Below, piece by piece: positions 34,912 through 43,454 of a DNA stretch of 64,000 nucleotides. Every line of letters begins with the position of its first letter. The stretch's first letter is position 1. The position numbers were made by a program, and so were the translations under genes. Where the stretch lies: contig NZ_JAGDZB010000001.1 of the NCBI RefSeq assembly GCF_049116215.1, forward strand, positions 806,001 to 870,000. Direction: 5' to 3'. The stretch is from Shimia sp049116215 (GTDB lineage: Bacteria; Pseudomonadota; Alphaproteobacteria; Rhodobacterales; Rhodobacteraceae). The notes beneath the pieces were generated by a model. That model was not told the origin of the DNA. It did no database searches and saw nothing but the letters and a program-made list of their open reading frames with translations.

Positions 34912-36090
34912 TCAGCCTTCCAGGTCGTTCAGACGCTCATTCAATTCACGAATGATCTGGTCCTGCTCCAATGTGTACAGCGTCAGTTCTTCGACTTTCT
35001 CCAGAAGGTTCATCTGCATCTCGGTCATGTTCAGACCAGTGGAGTTAATTTCTCCTGCAGATGGAACATTCGGAAGGTGGCCGTTTTCCTCAATGAATGC
35101 ACGAACTTCGCTCAGAGGCATGAGATCATACTCATCCTCAAACACATAGTCAGGTACACTCAACTGGGTACCGCTGGATGCGAAAAAATCACCGGAGATG
35201 GTCAAGTTTCCGTCTTGGTCAAGTGCCATTTCTGTTTCGCCAGGCCCGCCGGGGAATGTGGTCAACAGGAACTTACCGCCGGTATTTTTCATCTTCCACG
35301 TACGGCCAGTGTTTGCAGCGTCGGCAACCGAAGTATCGGTCAGTTCGAAATTCGCGCTACCATTGTTGCTCAGGGTCATTAGCGTACGTGCTGCGGCAGT
35401 AGTGCTGGCTTCCTCTACCAGCAATGCCGCGGTGCCGTCAGTTTTCCGAACATGCAGGGCAGATTGCGGGTTATCCGTGTAAACCCCCACGCGGCTGTTC
35501 CGAATAACCAAACCATCATCGTTGCTGTTGCCTGGGAAAATGCGGAAAGGCAGGGCGCTGCCACCGTTCACATCCCGAATAAAGAAGTTGGTTTCGTTGC
35601 CAGCCATATCCCAGGTGTAGGGCGTGAAGCCAGAAGAGCCGTCTTGCTCAAGACGCAAAGTTGGCGTGTTGCCTTCCACCGCATGCAAGTTCACGACAGG
35701 GTTGTTGGTACCGAAGCCCACATGCCCAGTGTCTTCAACAAAGAGGGCGTTGGTTGGTGTATTTGCCTCAACAGTAAATGGAACTCGTCCATTGGTTGTA
35801 TCGTCGATGGAGAATTTGTTGGCGCCACCGTTGGAGCTGTCATTGGCGGTCAATTGCCAGTCGTTGCTGGGAAAGCTCGCGCTTGTAGACGTATCGTCAA
35901 ACTTGATCCGCAGATTGTTCTCTTTCAGGCGGATGGTGTCAAAGCCAAAGTTCTCGCCGTTGGCACAGTCAATGCCAATACAGGCGCTGCCTTCGACAAT
36001 CAGGTCATCGAGAAAAACCTGATCTGCATATGCGCTTCCAGCCAGACCAATGGCTGCCACGCTTGCGAGAAGTTTTTTTGTGTGTTTCAT
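34912..36090 (-). CDS. Exported beta-rich surface protein with a C-terminal coiled-coil tail
   Basis: Function unknown. From the ATG at 36090 (AGGA nine bases upstream) the 392-residue protein starts with the signal peptide KKLLASVAAIGLAGSAYADQ. The body is Asn/Gly/Thr-rich with repeating units such as TGHVGFGTNNPVVNLHAVEG and RVGVYTDNPQSALHVRK, the 'GTxxPxxxLHV' pattern of tail-spike and S74-peptidase-type fibres. The last 75 residues (VRAFIEENGHLPNVPSAGEI, then MQMNLLEKVEELTLYTLEQD) match a C-terminal motif common in Bacteroidetes surface proteins and end in a coiled coil. It may trimerise as an adhesin or fibre. Cotranscribed with the small exported protein upstream; a terminator follows. 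Confidence 0.7.
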   Translation of the reverse strand: MKHTKKLLASVAAIGLAGSAYADQVFLDDLIVEGSACIGIDCANGENFGFDTIRLKENNLRIKFDDTSTSASFPSNDWQLTANDSSNGGANKFSIDDTTNGRVPFTVEANTPTNALFVEDTGHVGFGTNNPVVNLHAVEGNTPTLRLEQDGSSGFTPYTWDMAGNETNFFIRDVNGGSALPFRIFPGNSNDDGLVIRNSRVGVYTDNPQSALHVRKTDGTAALLVEEASTTAAARTLMTLSNNGSANFELTDTSVADAANTGRTWKMKNTGGKFLLTTFPGGPGETEMALDQDGNLTISGDFFASSGTQLSVPDYVFEDEYDLMPLSEVRAFIEENGHLPNVPSAGEINSTGLNMTEMQMNLLEKVEELTLYTLEQDQIIRELNERLNDLEG

Positions 36091-36136
36091 AGCTATGGTC
36101 CTGTTCGCTAATACCAGCCGGTCAAACAACCGCCGA

Positions 36137-36547
36137 TCATTCCTCTTTGATGTCTTCCGGGGTTACGATCACCCCACGCTCCACCAAAAAATTGCCGGTG
36201 GAATAGTAAGGCACAGCAATTGAGTCACGCTGTGCATCGCCACGGCCTTGATTGGTGGCGTTGATGATTTTCTTCTGCTCCTCAGTCGCAGCGCGTAACT
36301 CGTACCGATAGTAACCGTCTTGAACGTCCCGGCCAGACAGTTGAAAAACAGGTGTTCCAGAGGCGGCAAACACCTCGAACGTTTCTCCGTTGGGAGCGGT
36401 CACGGACAAAGTTGCATTGCTTAACCCAATCCAGTTTTCAAACCAGACTGCATTCGAGTTATGCAGTTGGACAGGCTCCGGAGTTGCCGCCACGGCAACC
36501 TGAAGGGAAAAACACAAAATTGCTGCGCCAGCAGAGAATCGTCGCAT
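36137..36547 (-). CDS. Small exported protein of unknown function
   Basis: Not recognised. From the ATG at 36547, 136 residues start with a signal peptide (RRFSAGAAILCFSLQVAVAA) and continue as a small beta-rich domain: FENWIGLSNATLSVTAPNGETF, then DGYYRYELRAATEE, which resembles an immunoglobulin-like or carbohydrate-binding sandwich. An in-frame TTG at 36583 is a poorer start. It lies 46 bases before the larger exported surface protein on the same strand, so the two may act together, for example as anchor or chaperone and fibre (inference). Confidence 0.62.
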   Translation of the reverse strand: MRRFSAGAAILCFSLQVAVAATPEPVQLHNSNAVWFENWIGLSNATLSVTAPNGETFEVFAASGTPVFQLSGRDVQDGYYRYELRAATEEQKKIINATNQGRGDAQRDSIAVPYYSTGNFLVERGVIVTPEDIKEE

Positions 36548-36735
36548 TAAAACACCAATGCTTTGGTCATGAGGAAGCGGCAAAGCTTACCAAGCTTGCC
36601 ATCGAAATATCTTAATACAATTTCTCGTGAAAAGGAACGGTTTTGTAATTTTTCCGGCTTTTTTCAAGAGACTGGCCGCAAAAGCACCGTCACAAATTGA
36701 GATTTCCACGATTTTGTTAACGATTTGTGCCCCTA

Positions 36736-37926
36736 TTATCTGGAGATTGAAGCACGCTGTTGGGCTTCACCAACTTGATCCACTGTCATTTGAGAGGTGA
36801 GAAAACGCGCCAGATCGGAATCGCCGGGATGGCCGGACCGGGCCGCCTTGATCACCCACATTTGCGCCAAAACATAGTCCTGAGGCACGCCGTCACCACG
36901 CGCATAGAGCCAGGCCAGATTGACCATGGCCGGCGCAAGCCCGGCCTGTGCGGCGGCAGTCATGAGCGTGGCGGCGGTGGTTTTCTGATCCGGCGACAAA
37001 TCGGACTGAGACAGGGTCACCCAGGCCAGCTGAAACTGGGCAATCGGATCACCCGCCTGCGCGCCACGCTGCATGAGCTGCATCCCGTCTTCGCTGGTGT
37101 CAGGTGGCGTCAGTCGCGGATCATAAAGCGGTTCGGTGTTGGCTCGGTCGCGCTCTGCAACGGACCCGCCGGACGCTTGGCGATACAGCTCGGCAGCATG
37201 GGCCGCGTCCACAGGCACGCCGTAGCCGTTGTCATACATGACGCCGAGGTTGGTCATGGCCACCTTCAGGCCCTGCTCTGCCGCGGCGGAAAACAGGGTT
37301 GCCGCCTTCTCATAGTCCTGCGCCACACCATCACCGCGCACATAGAGCAGGCCCAAATTGTTTTGGGCGCGGGCGTGGTTTTGGGCGACGGCCACCTCAT
37401 ACAGTTGCCTGGCCCGCGTCAGGTCCTTGGGCAAACCGACGCCATCCTGAAACAGGACGCCCAGACTCACGGTGGATTCCAAGTGGCCTTGCTCTGCCGC
37501 CTTGGCATAGATTTGCGCCGCGGCGGCGGAATCCGCCAAAGGTGCGGGGGCTGTTTCCAGCGCGCTGGCAAAATCAAACAGGAAGTCGACATCGCCGCTC
37601 TCTGCGGCGGCTTTGAGCCAGGTCAGACCTGCCTTCGGGTCAGAGTGCCCGCCATGGCCCGAAAAGAGGTACTGGCCCAGACGGTTTTGCGCCGGGGCAT
37701 AGCCTTGTTGCGCAGCGGCTTGAAACCAAGTCGCCGCAGTGGCGAAGTTTTGCAGCGCGCCGTCGCCGGTGTGGTACATCATGCCCAGCGCGTATTGCGC
37801 TTGCGGTGTGTCTGGTGTCGCGGCTTGTGAGGCGGGAGGACTATCGGTTTGGGACACAACGGGTGTGGCCAGCAGGCTGACGGCAGTCAGACAGGCGGCA
37901 GTAAACACATGGGGGCGACACGTCAT
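36736..37926 (-). CDS. Secreted Sel1-repeat (TPR-like) protein
   Basis: A 396-residue protein with an N-terminal signal peptide (cleavage near VVSQ at about residue 26) followed by about eight Sel1-like helical repeats, each with the AxxxLGxxYxxGxGVxxDxxxAxxWxxxAAxxG pattern, for example YALGMMYHTGDGALQNFATAATWFQAAA written here only in part: YALGMMYHTGDG. Sel1 proteins are protein-interaction scaffolds in the periplasm or envelope. The start overlaps the stop of a second Sel1 protein by 4 bases. The pair sits beside the type II secretion genes, so a role in that system or in cell-envelope assembly is plausible but not shown. Confidence 0.85.
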   Translation of the reverse strand: MTCRPHVFTAACLTAVSLLATPVVSQTDSPPASQAATPDTPQAQYALGMMYHTGDGALQNFATAATWFQAAAQQGYAPAQNRLGQYLFSGHGGHSDPKAGLTWLKAAAESGDVDFLFDFASALETAPAPLADSAAAAQIYAKAAEQGHLESTVSLGVLFQDGVGLPKDLTRARQLYEVAVAQNHARAQNNLGLLYVRGDGVAQDYEKAATLFSAAAEQGLKVAMTNLGVMYDNGYGVPVDAAHAAELYRQASGGSVAERDRANTEPLYDPRLTPPDTSEDGMQLMQRGAQAGDPIAQFQLAWVTLSQSDLSPDQKTTAATLMTAAAQAGLAPAMVNLAWLYARGDGVPQDYVLAQMWVIKAARSGHPGDSDLARFLTSQMTVDQVGEAQQRASISR

Positions 37927-39524
37927 TGCGACACACCTTTTGGCAGCTGATTGGCGGCCTCTTCAAAAAAAGCACGTGCGATGGACTGCGCCTCTGCAAC
38001 CTCCTGTGAGGTCATCAATGTGGTGACCGTCGCCCGCAAATCTGCCGCCTTCGAGTGGCCGCCTGTGGCCGCGATGTTGAGCCAGGCGTGGGCTTGAACG
38101 TAGTCCTGTTCACCACCTTCGCCGCGCGTCAGCATTTGTCCCAACCGAAACTGCGCCTCTGTGTCGCCCGCTTGCGCAGCATTGTGCAAAAACGGCATCG
38201 CACCATCCGGTTTGCTCTCCTGCTCCGCCAGCCAGATGGCCCAGGCGGTTTGTGCCGGACGGATGTCGGCCTCTGCTTGTTTTTGCAACCAATCCCGCGC
38301 CGCGGTGTCGCCCTCGGCGGCAGCAGACACGGCCCATGGAACCGCAGTGTGCGGGGCAATCAACCCGTCGAGTTTGCCCTGCCCCGCCAGTTGACCTAGC
38401 GCGACCTGTGCTGGCGCATATCCCTGCGCCAAGGCCATGCGGTAGGACTTGACCGCCGCCGCGAGATCTAAGGGGCGACCATCGCCGCGCGCCAGCATGT
38501 CGGCAACTGCATATGTGGCACGGCCGTATTCGGCATTTGAGGCTTTGTTGTACCAACCCCAGGCATTTTCCGGGTCTTTTGCAATGCCATAGTCGCCCCC
38601 AAAGGCGTCGCCCAAAAGCGTCATGGACACCACATCTCCGCGTTTGGCGGCGGCAGACAACCACGTCATCGCCTGGGCCGGCGCGGCAGCCACATCATCA
38701 CCGGTGAGATAGCGGCGCCCAAGTGCCCGTTGCGACAGAAGATGTCCGCCTTCTGCCGCGCTGGTCAGCCATTTCAAAGAAAGGGCACGATCCTGGGGCA
38801 CACCACGCCCTTCATCATAAGCCCGCGCCAAGTTGAACTGCGCTTGAACATGGCCGCTCTCAGCCGCTTGGGTCAGCCATTGCACCGCCGCGTCTGCGTT
38901 TTGATCAACCCCGTCGCCACGCGCGTAGGCCCGGCTCACCGCAAGTTGCGCCTCTTGGTGGTTTTGCTCTGCAGCCGCCAGCAACCAGTTGAAAGCACCC
39001 TCTGCATCTGGATCCACCGCAATGCCATCGCGGTGGATGATACCCATGTAATATTGCGACTCCGCCACGCCGCGTGCAGCGGCGCTGGCAAACAGTTTGA
39101 CGGCACGATCCGGGTGATGCAGCGCGCTGTCTTTGGGGGCAGACAAATACAGGCGCGCCAGAAGGTTTTCGGCAGCCGCGTATTTTTGACGTGCCGCTTT
39201 TTCCAGCCAGAACGCTGCGCCTTCCAGATCGCGGGGGCCGCCGATCGCTTCGAGCAGCACGCGGCCGTAGCGGTACTGCGCCAATGGCTCATCCTTGGTC
39301 TCGACATGGCGGCGCAGCTGTTCGCGCACAAAGACAAAGTCATTCTGCGTCCAGGCCGCCTCGATGTCCTGCATTGGCGTCAGCGGCGCAGGAGACTGAG
39401 ATGTGTCTTGCGCCGGCGCCCCGACCACGGGCTTGAAGGTTGTTGCCTGTTCGGCGTGCCCGACCGAAGCCAAGGTCGCAAGACCGAGAGACAAGAGAGT
39501 CGCGGCGTGGAATGAATACTGCAT
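37923..39524 (-). CDS. Secreted Sel1-repeat (TPR-like) protein
   Basis: A 533-residue protein from the ATG at 39524 (GGAAGG just upstream; an in-frame TTG lies 12 bases earlier). A signal peptide ends near SVGHAEQ. About ten or eleven Sel1-like repeats fill residues 70-500, for instance AQFNLARAYDEGRGVPQDRA and AQYRYGRVLLEAIG. It overlaps the next Sel1 gene by 4 bases and is transcribed away from gspO. The two proteins look like paralogues. Function beyond scaffolding cannot be read from sequence. Confidence 0.85.
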   Translation of the reverse strand: MQYSFHAATLLSLGLATLASVGHAEQATTFKPVVGAPAQDTSQSPAPLTPMQDIEAAWTQNDFVFVREQLRRHVETKDEPLAQYRYGRVLLEAIGGPRDLEGAAFWLEKAARQKYAAAENLLARLYLSAPKDSALHHPDRAVKLFASAAARGVAESQYYMGIIHRDGIAVDPDAEGAFNWLLAAAEQNHQEAQLAVSRAYARGDGVDQNADAAVQWLTQAAESGHVQAQFNLARAYDEGRGVPQDRALSLKWLTSAAEGGHLLSQRALGRRYLTGDDVAAAPAQAMTWLSAAAKRGDVVSMTLLGDAFGGDYGIAKDPENAWGWYNKASNAEYGRATYAVADMLARGDGRPLDLAAAVKSYRMALAQGYAPAQVALGQLAGQGKLDGLIAPHTAVPWAVSAAAEGDTAARDWLQKQAEADIRPAQTAWAIWLAEQESKPDGAMPFLHNAAQAGDTEAQFRLGQMLTRGEGGEQDYVQAHAWLNIAATGGHSKAADLRATVTTLMTSQEVAEAQSIARAFFEEAANQLPKGVSQ

Positions 39525-39606
39525 GGAGCCTTCCAAGTGTTTGTTTTTTGGGCGCTTAAACTGAGCTGCCGCGAAAGAGTGTTGGACATACCCTAAACCG
39601 CACCCC

Positions 39607-40419
39607 CTAGATCAGCAATGCTGACGCGCGCGCCAACCACAACAGGCCGGCAGCGAAACAGAGCATTGTGCCAAAGGGGATCGCTTTTGTGGAAAGACCC
39701 GGCTTCGATCTCAGACACACGAGGGCCCAAAGCAAACCAGACAGCGAGGCAGCGAGAACCAGAAGGGGCAGATCAAACGGCCCCGCAAAAGCACCCAGAC
39801 CCGCCATCAGTTTTACGTCCCCAAGGCCCAACCCTTCGCGTCCCCGCAGCATCCGGTATGCGATGCGTAACAACAGAAAGCTGCACGCGCCCAATGCTGC
39901 GCCCATCACAGCAAGCGAAAGCTCTTGCACGGGGGATACATAAGCCCAGCCGAGCACCCAACAGAGCAACGTAGCAGTCAACGGGTCCGGCAACCGCATC
40001 CAGAGCGCATCCGCAAATGCCAAGCCCAACAGAAGCCATAGGAAGACCGCCGAGAAAACGGCCTCCACCGGCGTGGCGGCCGCGATCACCGCAAATATCG
40101 CCGCGCCCAGCGCGCCTATTTCAAGGTAGAATGCCCAAGGCGGGATGGATGTGCCACAATGACGACAATGGCCTTTGTTCAGAGCGAAACTCACCAGCGG
40201 GATAAGATCCCGCACACGCAGGTTTGTCTTGCAGGTGCGGCAGAAAGAGCGGCGACGCACCACGTTTTCACCGCGCGGCAAACGATCTAACAACACGCCA
40301 AGGAAAGACCCAATTGCGGGGCCTACGAGCAATAGAAACAAAGACACTGGATCGATCACTGACGGGCCCGGATGATTGTGAGTGGCACACTTTTGCGCGC
40401 TTTGGCCCGCATTGTCCAT
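39607..40419 (-). CDS. gspO: Prepilin peptidase (type II secretion)
   Basis: Membrane aspartyl peptidase and N-methylase that processes the pseudopilins GspG-K. It has the cytoplasmic zinc-type loop with two CxxC pairs (CRTCKTNL and later CRHC, about residues 59-90), the first catalytic Asp in FADALWMRLPDPLT near residue 137, and the second in LGLGDVKLMAGLG near residue 199, plus about seven membrane segments. The 270 residues count from the ATG at 40419; a GTG at 40359 gives a more typical N-terminus (IDPVSLFLLL) and may be the real start. Divergent from the gspG operon. Confidence 0.92.
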   Translation of the reverse strand: MDNAGQSAQKCATHNHPGPSVIDPVSLFLLLVGPAIGSFLGVLLDRLPRGENVVRRRSFCRTCKTNLRVRDLIPLVSFALNKGHCRHCGTSIPPWAFYLEIGALGAAIFAVIAAATPVEAVFSAVFLWLLLGLAFADALWMRLPDPLTATLLCWVLGWAYVSPVQELSLAVMGAALGACSFLLLRIAYRMLRGREGLGLGDVKLMAGLGAFAGPFDLPLLVLAASLSGLLWALVCLRSKPGLSTKAIPFGTMLCFAAGLLWLARASALLI

Positions 40420-40508
40420 TGCCTGACACCGGAGCGCTCGCGTATGGGGAGAATAGACAAACCTTAACGGCTGCCGGTATCATGGCGCCGAACAAAGTGA
40501 GCCAGTTG

Positions 40509-40967
40509 ATGTCATCCATGCCTTCCACAAACGCGCAAGACTCCCATAGAGACGCCGGTTTTTCCCTGTTGGAGCTGATGGTTGTGGTGGTGATCCTGTC
40601 TGTATTGGCGCTGGTGATTGTGCCGCGGGTGATTGACCGGCCGGATCAGGCACGCGCCGCACGGGCGCAGGCGGATATTGCCGCCATTGTCAGCGCGGTG
40701 AACCTCTATCGACTGGACAATTTCCGCTATCCTACTACGGAACAAGGTCTTGAGGCGCTTGTGACACAGCCAAGCAGCGATCCGGCGCCGGCAAACTGGG
40801 CCACCAATGGCTATATGGACCGCCTGCCAATTGATCCCTGGGGCCAGCCTTACCAATATTTGTCCCCCGGTGTGCATGGCGATTTTGACGTGTTCAGCTA
40901 TGGCGCCAACGCGGTTTCCGGCGGCACAGGCGCGGACGCGGATATTGGGTCATGGAGCACCCAATAA
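40509..40967 (+). CDS. gspG: Type II secretion major pseudopilin GspG
   Basis: Major subunit of the T2SS pseudopilus. After a 17-residue leader the cleavage site G/FSLLELMVVVVILSVLALV carries the conserved Phe+1 and Glu+5. The C-terminal half shows GspG hallmarks: YPTTEQGLEALV, LPIDPWGQPYQYLSPG and a final FDVFSYGANA with calcium-loop acidic residues. The start is uncertain: ATGs at 40482, 40509 and 40518 are all in frame, and 40509 has GTGAG 7 bases upstream. It overlaps gspH by 16 bases and heads a seven-gene block G-H-I-J-K-L-M. Confidence 0.94.
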   Translation: MSSMPSTNAQDSHRDAGFSLLELMVVVVILSVLALVIVPRVIDRPDQARAARAQADIAAIVSAVNLYRLDNFRYPTTEQGLEALVTQPSSDPAPANWATNGYMDRLPIDPWGQPYQYLSPGVHGDFDVFSYGANAVSGGTGADADIGSWSTQ

Positions 40968-41407
40968 GCCGCAAATCCACCGAGGGGTTTTCCCTGATCG
41001 AAGTGTTGATCGCGGTCGCGGTTTTGGCGGTTTTGGCTGCCGGAGTCAGCCTGTCGGTGGGGCGTGGAGGGGGCGGATCAGAGACAGATCAGGCTCTGTT
41101 TCAGCGCAATTTTGATAGTTTGCAGCAACTGGCCATCACCGGCAGCCAGACACGCGGCATACAGTTGAGCCCAAAAGGAATGAAGCTGGCAACACGGACG
41201 GATGCAGGCTGGGAGGTGTCCGAGCGGGTCATCGCCTGGCGAGGGCGGGTGACGGCGGCCACAAACGGTCCTTCTGCAATTGCCAACACACCGGATCTGG
41301 TGCTTTTGGCAAACGGCCAGAGCACGGCGTTCTCGATTGTGTTTTCGGACGGAGGGGATGTGCGCCGCTGCGGATCTGATGGATTTACGGGGCTGACGTG
41401 CGAGTGA
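40952..41407 (+). CDS. gspH: Type II secretion minor pseudopilin GspH
   Basis: Minor pseudopilin of 151 residues. The short leader ends at EG/FSLIEVLIAVAVLAVLAAG with Phe+1 and Glu+5, followed by a globular beta domain (QLAITGSQTRGIQLSPKGMKL, then a C-terminal DGGDVRRCGSDGFTGLTC). The two terminal Cys residues may form a disulfide. Overlaps gspG by 16 and gspI by 10 bases, indicating translational coupling. Confidence 0.85.
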   Translation: MEHPISRKSTEGFSLIEVLIAVAVLAVLAAGVSLSVGRGGGGSETDQALFQRNFDSLQQLAITGSQTRGIQLSPKGMKLATRTDAGWEVSERVIAWRGRVTAATNGPSAIANTPDLVLLANGQSTAFSIVFSDGGDVRRCGSDGFTGLTCE

Positions 41408-41769
41408 CAGCGAAGCATAAGTCCCGCAAGGACGCCGGACTGACGCTGGTTGAACTTGCCATCGCGATTTTTGTGCTGGCATTAGGCAGTATTGCCGCGA
41501 TCCGCGCAGCAGACCAATCCCGTGTGGCCATTGGCGGGGAAACACCGCGAATACTGGCGCGGCAGGCGGCGCAAAACCGCGTGGCAGAACGCCAGCTTTA
41601 CGGTATGACCGCATCCCTTCCAGCCAGCGTGACCATCGGTGGCCTGACGTTTGTGATCGACGAAGATGTGGCGGTCACCGCCGCTGGACTAGCGCAGGTT
41701 GCGGTCACGGCGCGCGCCAACAGTGGGGAAGGTGCGCAATTGGTTGTTTATCTTGCGGGGGGGCAGTGA
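41398..41769 (+). CDS. gspI: Type II secretion minor pseudopilin GspI
   Basis: Minor pseudopilin of 123 residues starting with GTG. The leader ends DAG/LTLVELAIAIFVLALGSIAAIRA, with Leu instead of Phe at +1 and the conserved Glu+5. The Gln/Asn-containing stretch AAQNRVAERQL is the GspI marker (ANNxLAxxxL in the family). It lies between gspH and gspJ with overlaps on both sides. GspI starts the tip complex with GspJ and GspK. Confidence 0.88.
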   Translation: MRVTAKHKSRKDAGLTLVELAIAIFVLALGSIAAIRAADQSRVAIGGETPRILARQAAQNRVAERQLYGMTASLPASVTIGGLTFVIDEDVAVTAAGLAQVAVTARANSGEGAQLVVYLAGGQ

Positions 41770-42452
41770 TGGGGTCCGCGCCGCGAAAGGGTTTTTCAAA
41801 AAGCGATCAGGGGCTCAGCTTGATTGAGCTTGTGGTGGCCCTTGCCTTGTTTGCCCTGGTGGCGGTGATGGGCACGCAGGGGCTGACCGGCATGTTGCGG
41901 CTGCGCGACGACATGACTGTTCGCAGCGAGGCCTCTGTCGAGTTGGCGCGGGCAATGAGCCTGTTGCGGACCGATTTGTCCGGTGCGGTGCCAATGCCGT
42001 TTTTCTCTCCAGACGGCGGCCCAATCCGATCCGCACTTACGGAAGAAGCCCAGGGATTTTCTCTGTCAATTGGGGGGCAGCCTGTTCTGCGGCCAGAGAT
42101 GCAGCCCCAACCGGTGTTGCACCGCGTGGAATGGCGGTTTCAGCCTAATTCGGGTCTGTTTTTGCGTCGAAAGTGGGCAACTTTGACACCATTGAACGCC
42201 GCGGCGCTTGGCCCAGACGTGATCATTTTGGACGGCGTCAAAGAGATACGATTGCGCAGCTATTGGGGGGAGTTTGGCTGGGTCAACGGCTTGCGCCTGC
42301 CAATCGCTGCAGTCACCGAACCGGGTGCGCTGGATGCCGATGGCGGCCCGATTGCCACTACCGCTTACTCCAGCGATTTGCCCGACGGGGTTGAGATCAC
42401 TTTGGTCACGGAGGCCCACGGCGAGATCATAATCCTGGAGGCGCTGAAATGA
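41766..42452 (+). CDS. gspJ: Type II secretion minor pseudopilin GspJ
   Basis: Minor pseudopilin of 228 residues. The leader ends DQG/LSLIELVVALALFALVAVMG with Glu+5. The body carries RPEMQPQPVLHRVEWRF near residue 110 and a C-terminal LPDGVEITLVTEAHGEI, matching the GspJ pattern (LPxxVxxxL). Overlaps gspI and gspK by 4 bases each. Forms the pseudopilus tip with GspI and GspK. Confidence 0.9.
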   Translation: MMGSAPRKGFSKSDQGLSLIELVVALALFALVAVMGTQGLTGMLRLRDDMTVRSEASVELARAMSLLRTDLSGAVPMPFFSPDGGPIRSALTEEAQGFSLSIGGQPVLRPEMQPQPVLHRVEWRFQPNSGLFLRRKWATLTPLNAAALGPDVIILDGVKEIRLRSYWGEFGWVNGLRLPIAAVTEPGALDADGGPIATTAYSSDLPDGVEITLVTEAHGEIIILEALK

Positions 42453-43384
42453 GGCGCGCGCGGTCGTCCGATAGAGGGTACGTGCTTGTCAATGCGCTTG
42501 TGCTGGTCGCTGCCCTGTCGGCGGTCGCCATTTTCCTGCTGGCACGTGCGGATGCCGGTCGGGAGCAATTGGAAGCCGGACTGGTTGCGACGCAGGTGGA
42601 ACTCAATCTGGACGCGTTTGAGGCTTTGGCAAAAACGCTTCTGGAACGTGATTTAGGAGCAGTGGATCACACTGGTGAGGCTTGGGGGCAGCCTGTGCAG
42701 CAGATGCCCCTGATGCGGGGCACTGTGACCGGACAAGTGACCGATCAACAGGGTCTGTTTAACCTGAATTGGCTCAGCAATCCGGAGTTTGGCGCCGCGC
42801 ATGAGGCCTTTGGTCGGCTGATGAATCAACAGAGCGTCCCCCTTCAGACAGCGCAAAGAGTGCGGGAATTGATTGCCAGCGACGAGCTGTCCGACCCGTC
42901 CCCCTGGGCACGCAAAACGCCGTCAGAGGCACCGGTGCCCGGCCCCCTGCTGATGGCGGATCAATTGGCACATGTGCCCGGATTTGCGGCACGCCACCGC
43001 GACCGGATTATGGACTTGGTGACAGCCCTGCCTGGGGACAGCCCGCTCAACGTGAACACGGCATCCGAGGCGGTGTTAAAGGCGTTTTTACCCAATCTGA
43101 CCGCAGCCGCCCAAAACCAGATTTTACGCGACAGAGCGAAGACACCGTTTGCCTCGGTGGATGAATTTTTGCTGGCTGTTGGCATGTCTGCTCCGGACAG
43201 CGATGATCCGGGCGCACCCGTTCCAGAATTGTTGCCCGACCAACTGTCTGTGGGCTCAGAATGGTTTCGCGCGGAGATTGCGACAACTGTTGACACCCAT
43301 TCCGCCCAGCGCAGTGTTATGTTTCACCGGCAGAGCCTGCCAGTTGGCGTGACCGCGGATTGGCGGATCACAACAAGGCCATGA
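42449..43384 (+). CDS. gspK: Type II secretion minor pseudopilin GspK
   Basis: Large minor pseudopilin of 311 residues that caps the pseudopilus. The leader ends RG/YVLVNALVLVAALSAVAIFL, lacking Glu+5 as is normal for GspK. The body has ITDQQGLFNLN-like QVTDQQGLFNLNWL near residue 95 and the helix-hairpin-helix-type segment PLNVNTASEAVLKAFLPNL near 203-221, both GspK signatures. Overlaps gspJ by 4 bases. Confidence 0.93.
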   Translation: MRRARSSDRGYVLVNALVLVAALSAVAIFLLARADAGREQLEAGLVATQVELNLDAFEALAKTLLERDLGAVDHTGEAWGQPVQQMPLMRGTVTGQVTDQQGLFNLNWLSNPEFGAAHEAFGRLMNQQSVPLQTAQRVRELIASDELSDPSPWARKTPSEAPVPGPLLMADQLAHVPGFAARHRDRIMDLVTALPGDSPLNVNTASEAVLKAFLPNLTAAAQNQILRDRAKTPFASVDEFLLAVGMSAPDSDDPGAPVPELLPDQLSVGSEWFRAEIATTVDTHSAQRSVMFHRQSLPVGVTADWRITTRP

Positions 43385-43454
43385 AACAACAGCAGGATTG
43401 CACTTCGGGCTTTGGGACTGCATTTTGCAGACACCGGATGTGACTGGAGCTCAA

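Noticed and set aside
36760..37830. 356-residue open frame on the plus strand, antisense to the Sel1-repeat gene
   Set aside because: Its translation is His/Arg/Gly-rich with no domain, and it mirrors the codon pattern of the minus-strand gene, whose signal peptide and repeats are clear.
43381..43443. Short frame ATGAAACAACAG after gspK that might be the true gspL start with a frameshift
   Set aside because: It ends after 20 codons at a TGA and is out of phase with gspL; a GTG with GGAG at 43455 explains the gspL start without a frameshift.
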